Shown here: positions 37,742 to 46,777 of the stretch, in pieces
How positions within the stretch are numbered: the stretch's first letter is position 1
How the letters are laid out: every line of letters begins with the position of its first letter
Source of the DNA: Thermaerobacillus caldiproteolyticus
GTDB lineage: Bacteria > Bacillota > Bacilli > Bacillales > Anoxybacillaceae
Reading direction: 5' to 3'
DNA length: 64,000 bases
Assembly: GCF_013761245.1 (NCBI RefSeq)
Contig: NZ_JACDUT010000002.1
Span: 1 to 64,000, forward strand
The notes under the pieces: generated by a model
Database searches by the model: none
What the model saw: only the letters and a program-made list of their open reading frames with translations
Told to the model about the DNA's origin: nothing
Program-made: the position numbers and the translations under genes

Positions 37742-38839
37742 CTACACCCCTTGCCCGTCTACATATTTCATCATCGTTTCTGCGATTTTTTCTAAAGGAG
37801 TAACGTGATCAACGATATTCGCGGCAATCGCCGCTTTTGGCATTCCGAATACGACCGCTGTTTCCTCTGATTCCGCAATCGCCTTTGTATTTCCGCTTTC
37901 TTTTAGCTTCCTTAACCCCGCTGTTCCATCGGATCCCATTCCTGTCATAATGACCGCAATTTTTTCATAGTCTGATAGATCGCTGACCGATTCGAATAAC
38001 ACATCGACAGATGGACGATGCCCATTTCGCGGTAGCGATTGTTCCACCCGGGCTACAAGCGCCTCTCCGGAGCGAGCGACTAGCAAATGGAATCCCCCTG
38101 GCGCAATGTAAGCCGTGCCATTTTGTAATACTTCCCCATCTTCTGCCTCTTTTACATGAATGCGAGAGAGGGAATCGAGGCGCTGCGCTAACGATTTCGT
38201 AAATCCCTTTGGCATATGTTGAACAATAACGATGGGAGCGGCTATATGTTTTGGCAGTTGTGTTAACACTTGTTGCAGGGCACGCGGTCCCCCCGTCGAT
38301 GTACCGATACAAACAATTTTTTTCTGACGTGCAGTTGAAGAAATCGGTCGCGACGGCTTTAGTTCTATTTTACTATATGACTGAAGAAGCGGACTAGTTG
38401 TTGTTTCTATGCGCGCCTGCTTTTCCATCGTGCGCAAGTTCGCGCGGCTGGCCAAAATAACTTTATGAATGAGTTCTTCTTTTACCTTGTGCAAATCAAG
38501 CGAAATCGTTCCGGACGGCTTCGTGACAAAATCAATCGCTCCGTACTGCATCGCTAAAATTGTGTTTTCCGCTCCCTCTTTCGTCGTGCTCGACAACATC
38601 ACCACCGGAAGCGGATGCTCGTGCATGATTTGTTTTAACGCCTCTAATCCGTTCATCACCGGCATCTCGACATCTAATGTGACAACATCTGGCCTCAGAG
38701 ACGAAATTTTTTCGAGAGCATCTTTGCCGTTTCGTGCCGTTCCAATCACCTTGATTTGCGGGTGTTCAGATAAAAAATCGGTAATAACTTTTCGCATAAA
38801 GGCAGAGTCATCAACAACTAATACATGAATGGTTTTCAT
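37742..38839 (-). CDS. cheB: Protein-glutamate methylesterase CheB
   Basis: CheB demethylates receptors when phosphorylated. The receiver domain (1-120) has the acidic pair Asp10-Asp11 and phospho-acceptor Asp56 in VTLDVEMPVMNG. A linker (125-170) leads to the methylesterase domain with the catalytic serine in IGTSTGGPRAL, the histidine in VQHMPKGF and the aspartate in MTGMGSDGTAGL. 365 aa, close to the usual length. AAAGGTAGGGA precedes the ATG. It lies between flhG and cheA. Confidence 0.95.
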   Translation of the reverse strand: MKTIHVLVVDDSAFMRKVITDFLSEHPQIKVIGTARNGKDALEKISSLRPDVVTLDVEMPVMNGLEALKQIMHEHPLPVVMLSSTTKEGAENTILAMQYGAIDFVTKPSGTISLDLHKVKEELIHKVILASRANLRTMEKQARIETTTSPLLQSYSKIELKPSRPISSTARQKKIVCIGTSTGGPRALQQVLTQLPKHIAAPIVIVQHMPKGFTKSLAQRLDSLSRIHVKEAEDGEVLQNGTAYIAPGGFHLLVARSGEALVARVEQSLPRNGHRPSVDVLFESVSDLSDYEKIAVIMTGMGSDGTAGLRKLKESGNTKAIAESEETAVVFGMPKAAIAANIVDHVTPLEKIAETMMKYVDGQGV

Positions 38840-38845
38840 GAGTCC

Positions 38846-39715
38846 CTACCTTTCTAACAATAATTTCCTAATTCTAGTAAAAAAGTTGGATGAACGAGAG
38901 AGCAATTCTTCATCCGCCGTCCGGTTCGCTAAATATCGGTCTGTAAGCCGGAACATCGCACGGCTTACTTTTGTTGTCGGATCAAAAAGTACAAATGGAG
39001 TTTGTTTCGTTACCGCCCTTAGTACAGCGCGGTCTTCCGGCAAAACACCGAGTTTTGTTACCTCTTTTCCAAGAAAATGTTTCATAGCATTGGTTAACCT
39101 TTGCAGCGTTTCCCGACCTTCTTGATCAGTGAGTGCTCGGTTAACAACTAAATAAAAAGGAATGTTTTTGTCTAGCATATGAATATATTTCATTGCGGCA
39201 TAAGCGTCGGTAATAGCTGTTGGCTCTGGTGTCGTAATCACAAAAATTTCATGGACAGATCTTAGCAATTGCAGCCGGTCTTCGGAAATACCAGCCCCCA
39301 TATCAAAAATAAAGTAGTCATATTGTGCGGAAACGGATTGCAATTCGTTTAGAAAATAATGGACTTTTTCCTCATCCATCGTAAAAATTTTCGTTAATCC
39401 TGTTCCACCAGCGATAAATGATAGGTTTTCTGGTCCTTTTTTGATAAGATCGTGAATCGAAAGGTGCTGATGAAACAAATCGATTATCGTTGTATGGGAC
39501 GGTTGACCTAGTAAAATATCAATATTTGCCATACCGATATCCATGTCAAACAACAATACGTTAAAGCCTTGTTTGGATAGACTAAGAGAAAAATTTAAGG
39601 AAAAATTCGATTTCCCGACACCGCCTTTTCCGCTCATGACCGCAATGGCTTTTGTTTCTTTTTTTTGATTCATCTGACTTAATCGCAACCGTAAACTTTC
39701 TGCTTGATCTCTCAT
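38846..39715 (-). CDS. flhG: Flagellar number regulator ATPase FlhG (YlxH)
   Basis: A MinD/ParA-type ATPase that in Bacillus stimulates FlhF GTPase and sets flagellar number and C-ring assembly. The deviant Walker A MSGKGGVGKSNFS lies at residues 27-39 and DMDIGMANIDILLG follows (Walker A' region). The N-terminal 20 residues contain the DQAESLRLRLSQM helix that acts as the FlhF activator in relatives. The C-terminal helix is probably membrane-binding. The 289 aa is usual. Its ATG overlaps the flhF stop by 4 bp, so both are co-translated. Confidence 0.94.
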   Translation of the reverse strand: MRDQAESLRLRLSQMNQKKETKAIAVMSGKGGVGKSNFSLNFSLSLSKQGFNVLLFDMDIGMANIDILLGQPSHTTIIDLFHQHLSIHDLIKKGPENLSFIAGGTGLTKIFTMDEEKVHYFLNELQSVSAQYDYFIFDMGAGISEDRLQLLRSVHEIFVITTPEPTAITDAYAAMKYIHMLDKNIPFYLVVNRALTDQEGRETLQRLTNAMKHFLGKEVTKLGVLPEDRAVLRAVTKQTPFVLFDPTTKVSRAMFRLTDRYLANRTADEELLSRSSNFFTRIRKLLLER

Positions 39716-40842
39716 CTTCGCTCGACCCCAAACAATATATTCGCCACCATTTCTGGGGATGCCTCAATAATGTCATCAGGAACATTTTGACCATTCGTCA
39801 AATACGCCGCACCAATTTTCGAATCGACCATTAATCGAAGCATCGCCCCATAATGGCTTGTTTCATCCAATTTCGTGAAAATGAATCGATCGATGTGAAT
39901 AGCAGCAAACTGTTCGTATATCGCTTTCATATCGATCCATTTTGCCGTTAAAGCGAGGACAAGGAACGTTTCCATTTCTTCATTAAAATCAATGATTTTC
40001 TGTAGATCGTTCACATATTGTGGGTTACGAAAATTTCGTCCGGCTGTATCGATAAAGACAATGTCATAGTGTTCTAGCTTTTTCTTAGCCTCCCGAAAAT
40101 CTTCCATATTATAACAAACTTCCAGTGGCACATCTAAAATTTTGGCATATGTTTTTAATTGATCAATCGCGGCAATCCGATACGTATCCGTTGTCATAAA
40201 TGCGACTTTTTTTCGATGCTTTAAGACACATTCAGCCGCCATTTTCGCCAATGTTGTCGTTTTGCCTACTCCCGTCGGTCCGACGACATTTACGTATTTC
40301 TTATTAAACGAAATTCCGCCAAAAGCAAGTCCTTCTAACTGTTTTCCTACTACTTCCTTTGCCCACATGAACAATTGCTCTTTAGTAGCATTGGCATGGT
40401 GCAAATACCAGCGCTCTAACAGATGTGCCATAATGTCTTGACGCAGATCGCTTGAAACTTCTTGCTCCACAAGCAAGTCGTTTAGTTCATTTAGCGGTTG
40501 AGGATATTGGGCAAACTCGGTTGTCACATTGGTAGACAGCTGCTTGATCATTGTCTTTAATTCATGTAACTCATGCAACAATGCCGCATCTTCCAGCGGC
40601 TTTTTTTCCTCTACCAAAGAGGTGAACGAGCGAGAGGCATCCCTTTTCTCCGCCACCGCCGAACGTGCTGGTTTTGGGTCAACAGCTGCAATGACTTCAA
40701 TATTTTTCTTTGTAAACAGCCCGAAAAAACCGCCTTTATGGACGACTTTCGAATTTAAAATGACCGCGTCACTTCCTAATTCGGCACGAATCATTTTCAT
40801 GGCTTCCGGCATGGAAGGCGCAACAAACTTTTTCACTTTCAT
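39712..40842 (-). CDS. flhF: Flagellar placement GTPase FlhF
   Basis: An SRP-family GTPase that positions new basal bodies. The N-terminal B domain (1-110) is poorly conserved and contains a linker. The NG domain begins near residue 120, with the P-loop [17 protein letters not shown] (about 188-204), the TTDTYRIAAIDQLKTY switch and DTAGRNFRNPQ, then TKLDETSHYG as the base-binding motif. It has 376 aa, and its ATG overlaps the flhA stop by 4 bp (ATGA). Together with FlhG it forms the placement module. Confidence 0.95.
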   Translation of the reverse strand: MKVKKFVAPSMPEAMKMIRAELGSDAVILNSKVVHKGGFFGLFTKKNIEVIAAVDPKPARSAVAEKRDASRSFTSLVEEKKPLEDAALLHELHELKTMIKQLSTNVTTEFAQYPQPLNELNDLLVEQEVSSDLRQDIMAHLLERWYLHHANATKEQLFMWAKEVVGKQLEGLAFGGISFNKKYVNVVGPTGVGKTTTLAKMAAECVLKHRKKVAFMTTDTYRIAAIDQLKTYAKILDVPLEVCYNMEDFREAKKKLEHYDIVFIDTAGRNFRNPQYVNDLQKIIDFNEEMETFLVLALTAKWIDMKAIYEQFAAIHIDRFIFTKLDETSHYGAMLRLMVDSKIGAAYLTNGQNVPDDIIEASPEMVANILFGVERR

Positions 40843-42875
40843 TCAATATCCACCATCCCAACGCTTTGAACTTCAACGTTTGCCTCTAGTTCGTTATAGG
40901 ATAATACAGGAACATTCGGAAAATATCTCTCCGTTAATTGGCGAACATACATCCGAACAGCAGGCGAACAAAGTAAAATCGGCGTCTGATTTTGAAGCGA
41001 ATGTTGTTCAAGCTGAGATGCCACCGCTTCTATAATTGCTTGTGATACAGCCGGATCTAATGATAAGTAATTTCCGTGTTCTGTCTGATGAACTCCCTCC
41101 GCAATCGCTTTTTCCACTTTTCCAGACAACGTAATGACTCGTAACGGTTCCCCCGCTACAACATATTGACTTGTGATTTGTCGCGCTAATGCTTGGCGTA
41201 CATATTCTGTCAATACATCGGTATCGCTCGTCATTCGGGCAAAATCGGCTAATGTCTCGAAAATGACCGGCAAATTGCGAATGGATACTTTTTCTTTTAA
41301 TAATTTGGCTAGCACCTTTTGAACGTCACCAATCGAAAGCGGGGTTGGTGTGACTTCTTCGACTAATATCGGATACGACTCTTTCAGATGGTCAACTAAT
41401 TGTTTTGTTTCTTGTCGTCCTAACAGCTCATGGGCATGCGCCTTCAGTACTTCCGTAATATGCGTCGAGACAACCGATGGCGGATCGACAACGGTATAGC
41501 CCAACATTTCTGCTTGTTCCTTCATGTCCTCCGAAATCCATTTTGCCGGCAGCCCAAACGCCGGTTCAACAGTATCAATTCCCTCGATCGAATCATCTTC
41601 TACGCCGGGACTCATCGCCAAATAATGGTCAAGCAGCAGTTCTCCTCGTGCCACTTCGTCCCCTTTAATTTTGAGACGATATTCGTTTGGCTGCAGCTGA
41701 ATATTGTCGCGAATTCGAACAACGGGGATCACTAAGCCTAGCTCTAATGCTAATTGCCGGCGAATCATAACAATGCGATCGAGCAAATCACCGCCTTGAT
41801 TCGCATCAGCAAGTGGAATCAGCGCGTATCCAAATTCAAACTCAATCGGATCAACACTTAATAGGTTGACAACACTTTCCGGACTTTTCATTTGATCCAT
41901 CTCTGCTTCTTCTTGCTCTTCTACAGACATCTCTTCTTCTTTCATCGGCTTAGCAGAGAAATGATATCCCCCAAGCGCAAGCAATCCAGCAATCGGAATC
42001 GTTAATACATCATTAATCGGCGTCAACAATCCTAATAGAAAAATAGTGCCTGCTGTCACATAAAGCATTTTTGGAAACGCAAAAAGCTGCCTCATAATAT
42101 CAGCACCAAGGTTGCTATCTGATGCTGCGCGGGTCACAACAATACCAGTCGCAGTTGAAATAAGCAACGCCGGAATTTGGCTGACAATGCCGTCCCCAAC
42201 GGTCAATAACGTATACCGTTGCGCCGCTTCAGCGACATCAAGCCCTTGCTGAACAACCCCAACGACCATTCCAAACAGCATATTAATCACAACGATGATA
42301 ATGCCGGCAATAGCGTCTCCTTTTACGAATTTGCTTGCACCGTCCATTGCTCCATAAAAATCGGCTTCCTGCGCCACTTTTTCGCGGCGTTCACGCGCTT
42401 GTTGCTCTGAAATCATCCCTGCGTTCAAATCAGCATCAATGCTCATTTGTTTTCCCGGCATCGCATCTAATGTAAAACGTGCCGCTACTTCCGATACGCG
42501 CTCTGCCCCTTTCGTAATGACGACAAATTGAATGATAATTAAAATTAAGAAAACAACGAAGCCGACAACGACGTTTCCACCAACTACGAATGTGCCAAAT
42601 GTTTCGACGACACCGCCAGCTTCCCCTTTACTTAAAATTGAGCGCGTGGTTGACACGTTAAGCCCTAAGCGAAACAACGTCAGCAACAGCAATAAAGAAG
42701 GAAAAATCGAAAATTGTAACGGTTCACGCATATTCATGGAAGTAAGGAGAACTAAAAGCGCAAGAGAAATATTGATAATAATGAGAACGCTAAGCAGCCA
42801 CGACGGCAGCGGAATAATCAGCATCGCTACAATTAATACAACCATCAATAATACCGATAAATCTCTTGCTGGCAT
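40839..42875 (-). CDS. flhA: Flagellar export gate protein FlhA
   Basis: FlhA forms the nonameric export gate ring, with an N-terminal membrane domain of eight segments (residues 1-320) and a cytoplasmic C-terminal domain (about 355-678) that binds chaperone-substrate complexes. The conserved RFTLDAMPGKQMSIDADLNAG (split, about 146-166) FHIPEP loop is present, as is the linker rich in Glu (about 325-335). 678 aa is the normal length. AAGGAGAG precedes the ATG. It lies between flhB and flhF. Confidence 0.96.
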   Translation of the reverse strand: MPARDLSVLLMVVLIVAMLIIPLPSWLLSVLIIINISLALLVLLTSMNMREPLQFSIFPSLLLLLTLFRLGLNVSTTRSILSKGEAGGVVETFGTFVVGGNVVVGFVVFLILIIIQFVVITKGAERVSEVAARFTLDAMPGKQMSIDADLNAGMISEQQARERREKVAQEADFYGAMDGASKFVKGDAIAGIIIVVINMLFGMVVGVVQQGLDVAEAAQRYTLLTVGDGIVSQIPALLISTATGIVVTRAASDSNLGADIMRQLFAFPKMLYVTAGTIFLLGLLTPINDVLTIPIAGLLALGGYHFSAKPMKEEEMSVEEQEEAEMDQMKSPESVVNLLSVDPIEFEFGYALIPLADANQGGDLLDRIVMIRRQLALELGLVIPVVRIRDNIQLQPNEYRLKIKGDEVARGELLLDHYLAMSPGVEDDSIEGIDTVEPAFGLPAKWISEDMKEQAEMLGYTVVDPPSVVSTHITEVLKAHAHELLGRQETKQLVDHLKESYPILVEEVTPTPLSIGDVQKVLAKLLKEKVSIRNLPVIFETLADFARMTSDTDVLTEYVRQALARQITSQYVVAGEPLRVITLSGKVEKAIAEGVHQTEHGNYLSLDPAVSQAIIEAVASQLEQHSLQNQTPILLCSPAVRMYVRQLTERYFPNVPVLSYNELEANVEVQSVGMVDIE

Positions 42876-42900
42876 GAAATTTCTCTCCTTGAATGTTCTA

Positions 42901-43983
42901 CTAAACTTTTCGTTTTAGACGATATACGTACGCTAAAATTTCAGCAACCGCCTTGAAAAATTGCTCTGGTATCATATCGCCAATCTCTGTCTGATGATAG
43001 AGCGCTTGAGCAAGCGGACGATTTTCCACGGTGACGACATCATGCTCTTTTGCTAGTTGTTTAATCTTTAACGCTATATAGTCAACACCTTTTGCCACTA
43101 CAACCGGCGCGTCCATCTTTCCGTCTTCGTACTTCAGTGCGATCGCATAGTGCGTAGGGTTGGTGATGACGACATCCGCTTTCGGCACTTCTTGCATCAT
43201 TCGCTTCATCGCCATTTCCCGTTGTTTTTGCTTAATTTTTGATTTGATTAGGGGATCGCCTTCTGTTTTCTTATACTCATCTTTAATGTCTTGCTTGGAC
43301 ATGCGGATATTTTTTTCAAAATCAAAACGTTGATATAAATAATCGAAAAAAGCAAGGAACAATAAAGCAGCGGAAGCATAAAGCCCCATTTTCACCGCTA
43401 AACTAGCTAACGAGCTTAATGTCGTATCAAGCGATTGCGTTGTTAACGATAAAATATGATCAAGCTCAAACCATAAAACAGAAAAGGTGACGACTCCAAT
43501 AACCGTTATTTTCAAAATCGACTTTAATAATTCTACGATGGATCGCAACGACACAATTCGTTTGAATCCTTGAATTGGATCGAGTTTGCTTAACTTTATT
43601 TGCAGCGGTTCTGTCGTAAACAAGAAGCCCACTTGTAAAAAGTTAGCAAAAAATGCCCCGGCGATGGCTGCGCAAAAAATCGGTGCAATCGTTCCTGCGA
43701 TGTCTTTGAGGATGCGGATAAACACCGCATGAACGGAATCGATGGTTATGTCGGTAAACATATATTGTTCCAACGACTGACGCAATAGACGTAAAAATAC
43801 ATCTTTGTACAAATGACCAGAAAATAGTAGAACGATAAAGACAACAAGCAACACAACAGCGGTATTGACATCGGCACTTTTGGCGACTTGTCCTTTTTCG
43901 CGCACTTCTTGGCGTTTTCGCGGCGTCGCTTTCTCTGTCTTTTCTCCGGCAAAAAACTGCAAATCCAGGCGCAATCTATTCAT
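42901..43983 (-). CDS. flhB: Flagellar export switch protein FlhB
   Basis: FlhB sits at the export gate and changes substrate class from hook to filament after autocleavage. The cleavage motif NPTH is at residues 275-278, within VVITNPTHYAIALKY. The N-terminus has DLQFFAGEKTEKATPRKRQ and four transmembrane segments follow (about 40-220). The 360 aa is typical. Its ATG directly follows the fliR stop, with AGGGGGC inside the fliR end as ribosome site. Confidence 0.96.
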   Translation of the reverse strand: MNRLRLDLQFFAGEKTEKATPRKRQEVREKGQVAKSADVNTAVVLLVVFIVLLFSGHLYKDVFLRLLRQSLEQYMFTDITIDSVHAVFIRILKDIAGTIAPIFCAAIAGAFFANFLQVGFLFTTEPLQIKLSKLDPIQGFKRIVSLRSIVELLKSILKITVIGVVTFSVLWFELDHILSLTTQSLDTTLSSLASLAVKMGLYASAALLFLAFFDYLYQRFDFEKNIRMSKQDIKDEYKKTEGDPLIKSKIKQKQREMAMKRMMQEVPKADVVITNPTHYAIALKYEDGKMDAPVVVAKGVDYIALKIKQLAKEHDVVTVENRPLAQALYHQTEIGDMIPEQFFKAVAEILAYVYRLKRKV

Positions 43984-44757
43984 TTATTTGCCCCCTAGCA
44001 AACTCATAAACTCCCGCATCGATACAAACATCGTTTCAAACAAATGCTGGACAGCGACAAACATGGTTGTCATCGTCACCATTAACAAGATAAAGGTAAC
44101 AACAATTTTCACCGGCAATCCCACGACAAAAATATTTAATTGCGGTACTGTTCTTGCAACAATTCCTAAAGCTACATCGACTAAAAATAAGCAACCAACA
44201 ATCGGTACCGACATTTGGAAGGCGATCACAAACATTTGACTAAATGCTTTAATGACATACTCAATGGCATGTCCTTGATCAAACAAAGCCCAACGATGAA
44301 GCGGGATGAATCGGTAACTATAAAATACTCCATCTAATAGCACGTGATGCCCGTTCACCGCCAACAATAACAATAAAGCAAAGGTATAAAAATACTGTCC
44401 CATTAACGGACTTTGGGCACCTGTTTGCGGGTCGATGACGTTCGCAATCGCAAATCCCATCTGAAAATCGATGAGTCCACCGACGATTTGAATCGCTGAA
44501 ACAATCATGTACGCAAACAATCCAATGCAAAGGCCGACAAGCACCTCTTTAATTACAAGTAGTACATACGTCTCATCAAGAGCAATTTGTTCTTTTGGAA
44601 TCGTAAAAAACATAATCCAACTGATAAAGAACGATAATCCGATTTTATGAGCAGCGGGAATCGTTCGGTACGAAAATAGCGGCAATGTGGCAAAAAAGGA
44701 AGCCACTCGAGCAAATACTAATAAAAACGCTGGGAAATTTGAAAACAGCTGTTCCAT
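43984..44757 (-). CDS. fliR: Flagellar export apparatus protein FliR
   Basis: FliR is a core membrane protein of the export gate, forming with FliP and FliQ the helical pore. The 257 aa shows six hydrophobic segments, the early FARVASFFATLPLFSYRTIPA region and the IGxxxPxxxG-like SVPIVGCLFLVDVALGIVARTVPQLN segment (split, about 185-210). The ribosome site is weak (AGG only), suggesting coupling to fliQ 6 bp upstream. It directly adjoins flhB. Confidence 0.94.
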   Translation of the reverse strand: MEQLFSNFPAFLLVFARVASFFATLPLFSYRTIPAAHKIGLSFFISWIMFFTIPKEQIALDETYVLLVIKEVLVGLCIGLFAYMIVSAIQIVGGLIDFQMGFAIANVIDPQTGAQSPLMGQYFYTFALLLLLAVNGHHVLLDGVFYSYRFIPLHRWALFDQGHAIEYVIKAFSQMFVIAFQMSVPIVGCLFLVDVALGIVARTVPQLNIFVVGLPVKIVVTFILLMVTMTTMFVAVQHLFETMFVSMREFMSLLGGK

Positions 44758-44763
44758 CTTTCA

Positions 44764-45033
44764 TCAGCCTATAAATCTCGTTAAATTATTAAAAATATCA
44801 TACGCGTACGAAACCATTCTAGAAAGCATCCACGGTCCAAAAAAAACGAGACCAAGTAAAACAGCGACAATTTTCGGCACAAACGCGAGCGTTTGCTCTT
44901 GAATTTGCGTCGTCGCTTGAAAAATGCTAATAATCAACCCTACGGCAAGGGCTAGTAACAGCAGCGGACCACAAACGATTAAAGTCGTATATACGCCGCG
45001 TTCCGCCATATGAATCACAAAATCAGCACTCAC
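44764..45033 (-). CDS. fliQ: Flagellar export apparatus protein FliQ
   Basis: FliQ is the small two-segment membrane subunit of the export gate. The 89 aa has ISIFQATTQIQEQTLAF between the two hydrophobic helices (about 15-35 and 54-72). I choose the GTG at 45033 with AGGTGA 5-6 nt upstream, giving an N-terminus matching B. subtilis FliQ. The GTG at 45042 overlaps the site. It lies 14 bp after fliP. Confidence 0.94.
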   Translation of the reverse strand: MSADFVIHMAERGVYTTLIVCGPLLLLALAVGLIISIFQATTQIQEQTLAFVPKIVAVLLGLVFFGPWMLSRMVSYAYDIFNNLTRFIG

Positions 45034-45047
45034 GTATGTCACCTACT

Positions 45048-45716
45048 TTATTGAAAACTTTCAAGCAATGATTTCACAACTAAATACCAGCCATCTACAA
45101 GCACAAACAGTAAAATTTTAAATGGCAGCGAAATCATTACCGGCGGAAGCATCATCATTCCCATGGACATCAGCACGCTTGCCACCACCATATCGATGAC
45201 GAGAAACGGAATGAAAATCATAAATCCCATTTGAAATGCTGTCTTAATTTCGCTAATCGCAAACGCAGGAACAAGTGCCGTCAACGGAATATCTTTCACG
45301 CTTTTCGGTTTTTCGACGCCGCTGTATGATAAAAATAAGGCTAAATCTTTTTGACGAGTCTGCTTGCTCATAAACTCTTTAATCGGCACCGAAGCGCGTT
45401 CATACGCTTGCTCTAGATTAATTTTTTCAGAAAACAGCGGCTGAAGCGCTTGGTCATTAATCTCCTTAAACGTAGGGGCCATAATGAAAAACGTTAAAAA
45501 TAGAGCCAGACCGATTAATACTTGGTTTGGAGGCATTTGCTGTGTTCCAAGCGACGTACGAACAAACGACAACACAATAATAATGCGTGTAAAGCAAGTC
45601 ATCATAATTAAAATGCCCGGTGCAATAGATAATACCGTCAATAACAGCAACAATTTTACAGACATTGAGACATGTTCAGGAGCAACTTGGTTAAAAAATT
45701 GCATAAATTCACTCAT
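45048..45716 (-). CDS. fliP: Flagellar export apparatus protein FliP
   Basis: FliP is the main pore protein of the flagellar secretion gate. The 222 aa has four hydrophobic segments, TSLGTQQMPPNQVLIGLALFLTFFIMAP (split, about 60-87), IKTAFQMGFMIFIPFLVIDMVV and the ending ILLFVLVDGWYLVVKSL, all family hallmarks. I use the ATG at 45716 (MSEFMQFF); a longer frame from 45740 lies in the fliO end. Overlaps fliO by 8 bp. GAGGGG precedes the start at long spacing (12 nt). Confidence 0.95.
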   Translation of the reverse strand: MSEFMQFFNQVAPEHVSMSVKLLLLLTVLSIAPGILIMMTCFTRIIIVLSFVRTSLGTQQMPPNQVLIGLALFLTFFIMAPTFKEINDQALQPLFSEKINLEQAYERASVPIKEFMSKQTRQKDLALFLSYSGVEKPKSVKDIPLTALVPAFAISEIKTAFQMGFMIFIPFLVIDMVVASVLMSMGMMMLPPVMISLPFKILLFVLVDGWYLVVKSLLESFQ

Positions 45717-46374
45717 CAGACGCTGTTCCCCTCTGTTCAATCTGCTTTAACAATTCATTGCGTTTATTCGATAGCTCCTGCATTTGCTTCGCAAAGATGT
45801 CGCGAAACGGGATTTCCTCGCTGGCAGGCTCTTTCCTCTGCGTAAAGGGCGCTTGCAAAGAGGAAATCCAGCGATTCGGCTCCAACATTTGTTGCAGCTT
45901 TTCGTTATGCATAGATAAGATTTCATTGATTTCTTCCTCATCGTCAATTTCCCGCAACAGTTGAATCGACTCCCCGACCCCGATGACCAAAATGCGGTTT
46001 CCTACTTTCAATAGCTGTACAGATCGGTTCGTACCAACACTCGTACCGCCAAGGTGTTCAATAATTCCGCGCTTTCCTGAAAGCAAACGTCCACGCTGAT
46101 TCATAAACCGCAACAAGCCATAAATCAATAGAAGAACGAAGGCAGTCGCACCAATGAGTTTCACGATATCCCAAACCGAAAAAGAAGGGGCCGCCTGCAC
46201 CGCCGAAGAATGGGAGTCACTTTTCGTTGCGGTCGACTGATCTTGACATGTGTCTGGATGTTGTAAACACTCTTTCACAGTAGGAGATTGCTCCGCAAAA
46301 ACAGGAAACCCTGTTTGCGAAGCAATAAACATCACGATACATAAAAACAAAGAAATGATTCGCAAACGAAACAA
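45709..46374 (-). CDS. fliO: Flagellar assembly protein FliO/FliZ
   Basis: FliO (FliZ in Bacillus naming) helps fold FliP into the export pore. The N-terminus is a signal peptide-like segment (residues 4-27) with a cysteine-bearing mature region, then a transmembrane helix (about 72-90), and a cytoplasmic part with LGGTSVGTNRSVQLLKVGNRILVIGVGESIQLL (split, 105-140), the FliO signature. The start is a TTG at 46374 with AGAGGTGG 8 nt upstream. The product is 221 aa, as in B. subtilis FliZ. Confidence 0.9.
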   Translation of the reverse strand: MFRLRIISLFLCIVMFIASQTGFPVFAEQSPTVKECLQHPDTCQDQSTATKSDSHSSAVQAAPSFSVWDIVKLIGATAFVLLLIYGLLRFMNQRGRLLSGKRGIIEHLGGTSVGTNRSVQLLKVGNRILVIGVGESIQLLREIDDEEEINEILSMHNEKLQQMLEPNRWISSLQAPFTQRKEPASEEIPFRDIFAKQMQELSNKRNELLKQIEQRGTASDE

Positions 46375-46395
46375 ACTTGTTCCACCTCTTATTGT

Positions 46396-46755
46396 TTATC
46401 CAAGTGTTTTGTTAATGGCCTCAAGAACACGATCAGCTTGGAATGGCTTAACGATAAAGTCTTTTGCTCCCGCTTGAATGGCGTCAATTACCATCGCTTG
46501 CTGCCCCATTGCTGAACACATAATGATTTTGGCGTTGCTATCAAACTTTTTAATTTCTTTCAATGCTGTAATGCCGTCCATCTCCGGCATCGTAATATCC
46601 ATCGTAACTAAATCGGGACGCGTTTCTTTATACTTTTCTACTGCTTGCAAGCCATCAGCTGCTTCCGCCACAACTTCATGCCCGTTTTTCGTTAAAATAT
46701 CCTTGATCATCATTCGCATAAATGCTGCATCATCCACGATTAGTATTCTTGCCAT
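46396..46755 (-). CDS. cheY: Chemotaxis response regulator CheY
   Basis: CheY-P binds the switch proteins; in Bacillus it favours counter-clockwise rotation and smooth swimming. The 119 aa is a single receiver domain with ILIVDDAAFMR (Asp8, Asp9), the phosphorylation site Asp53 in MDITMPEMDG, and Lys103 region in AKDFIVKPFQADRV. The start at 46755 follows AGGAGG by 10 nt. It lies between fliY and fliO, a position typical of Bacillus. Confidence 0.96.
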   Translation of the reverse strand: MARILIVDDAAFMRMMIKDILTKNGHEVVAEAADGLQAVEKYKETRPDLVTMDITMPEMDGITALKEIKKFDSNAKIIMCSAMGQQAMVIDAIQAGAKDFIVKPFQADRVLEAINKTLG

Positions 46756-46777
46756 TTGCAACAAACCTCCTAAACAA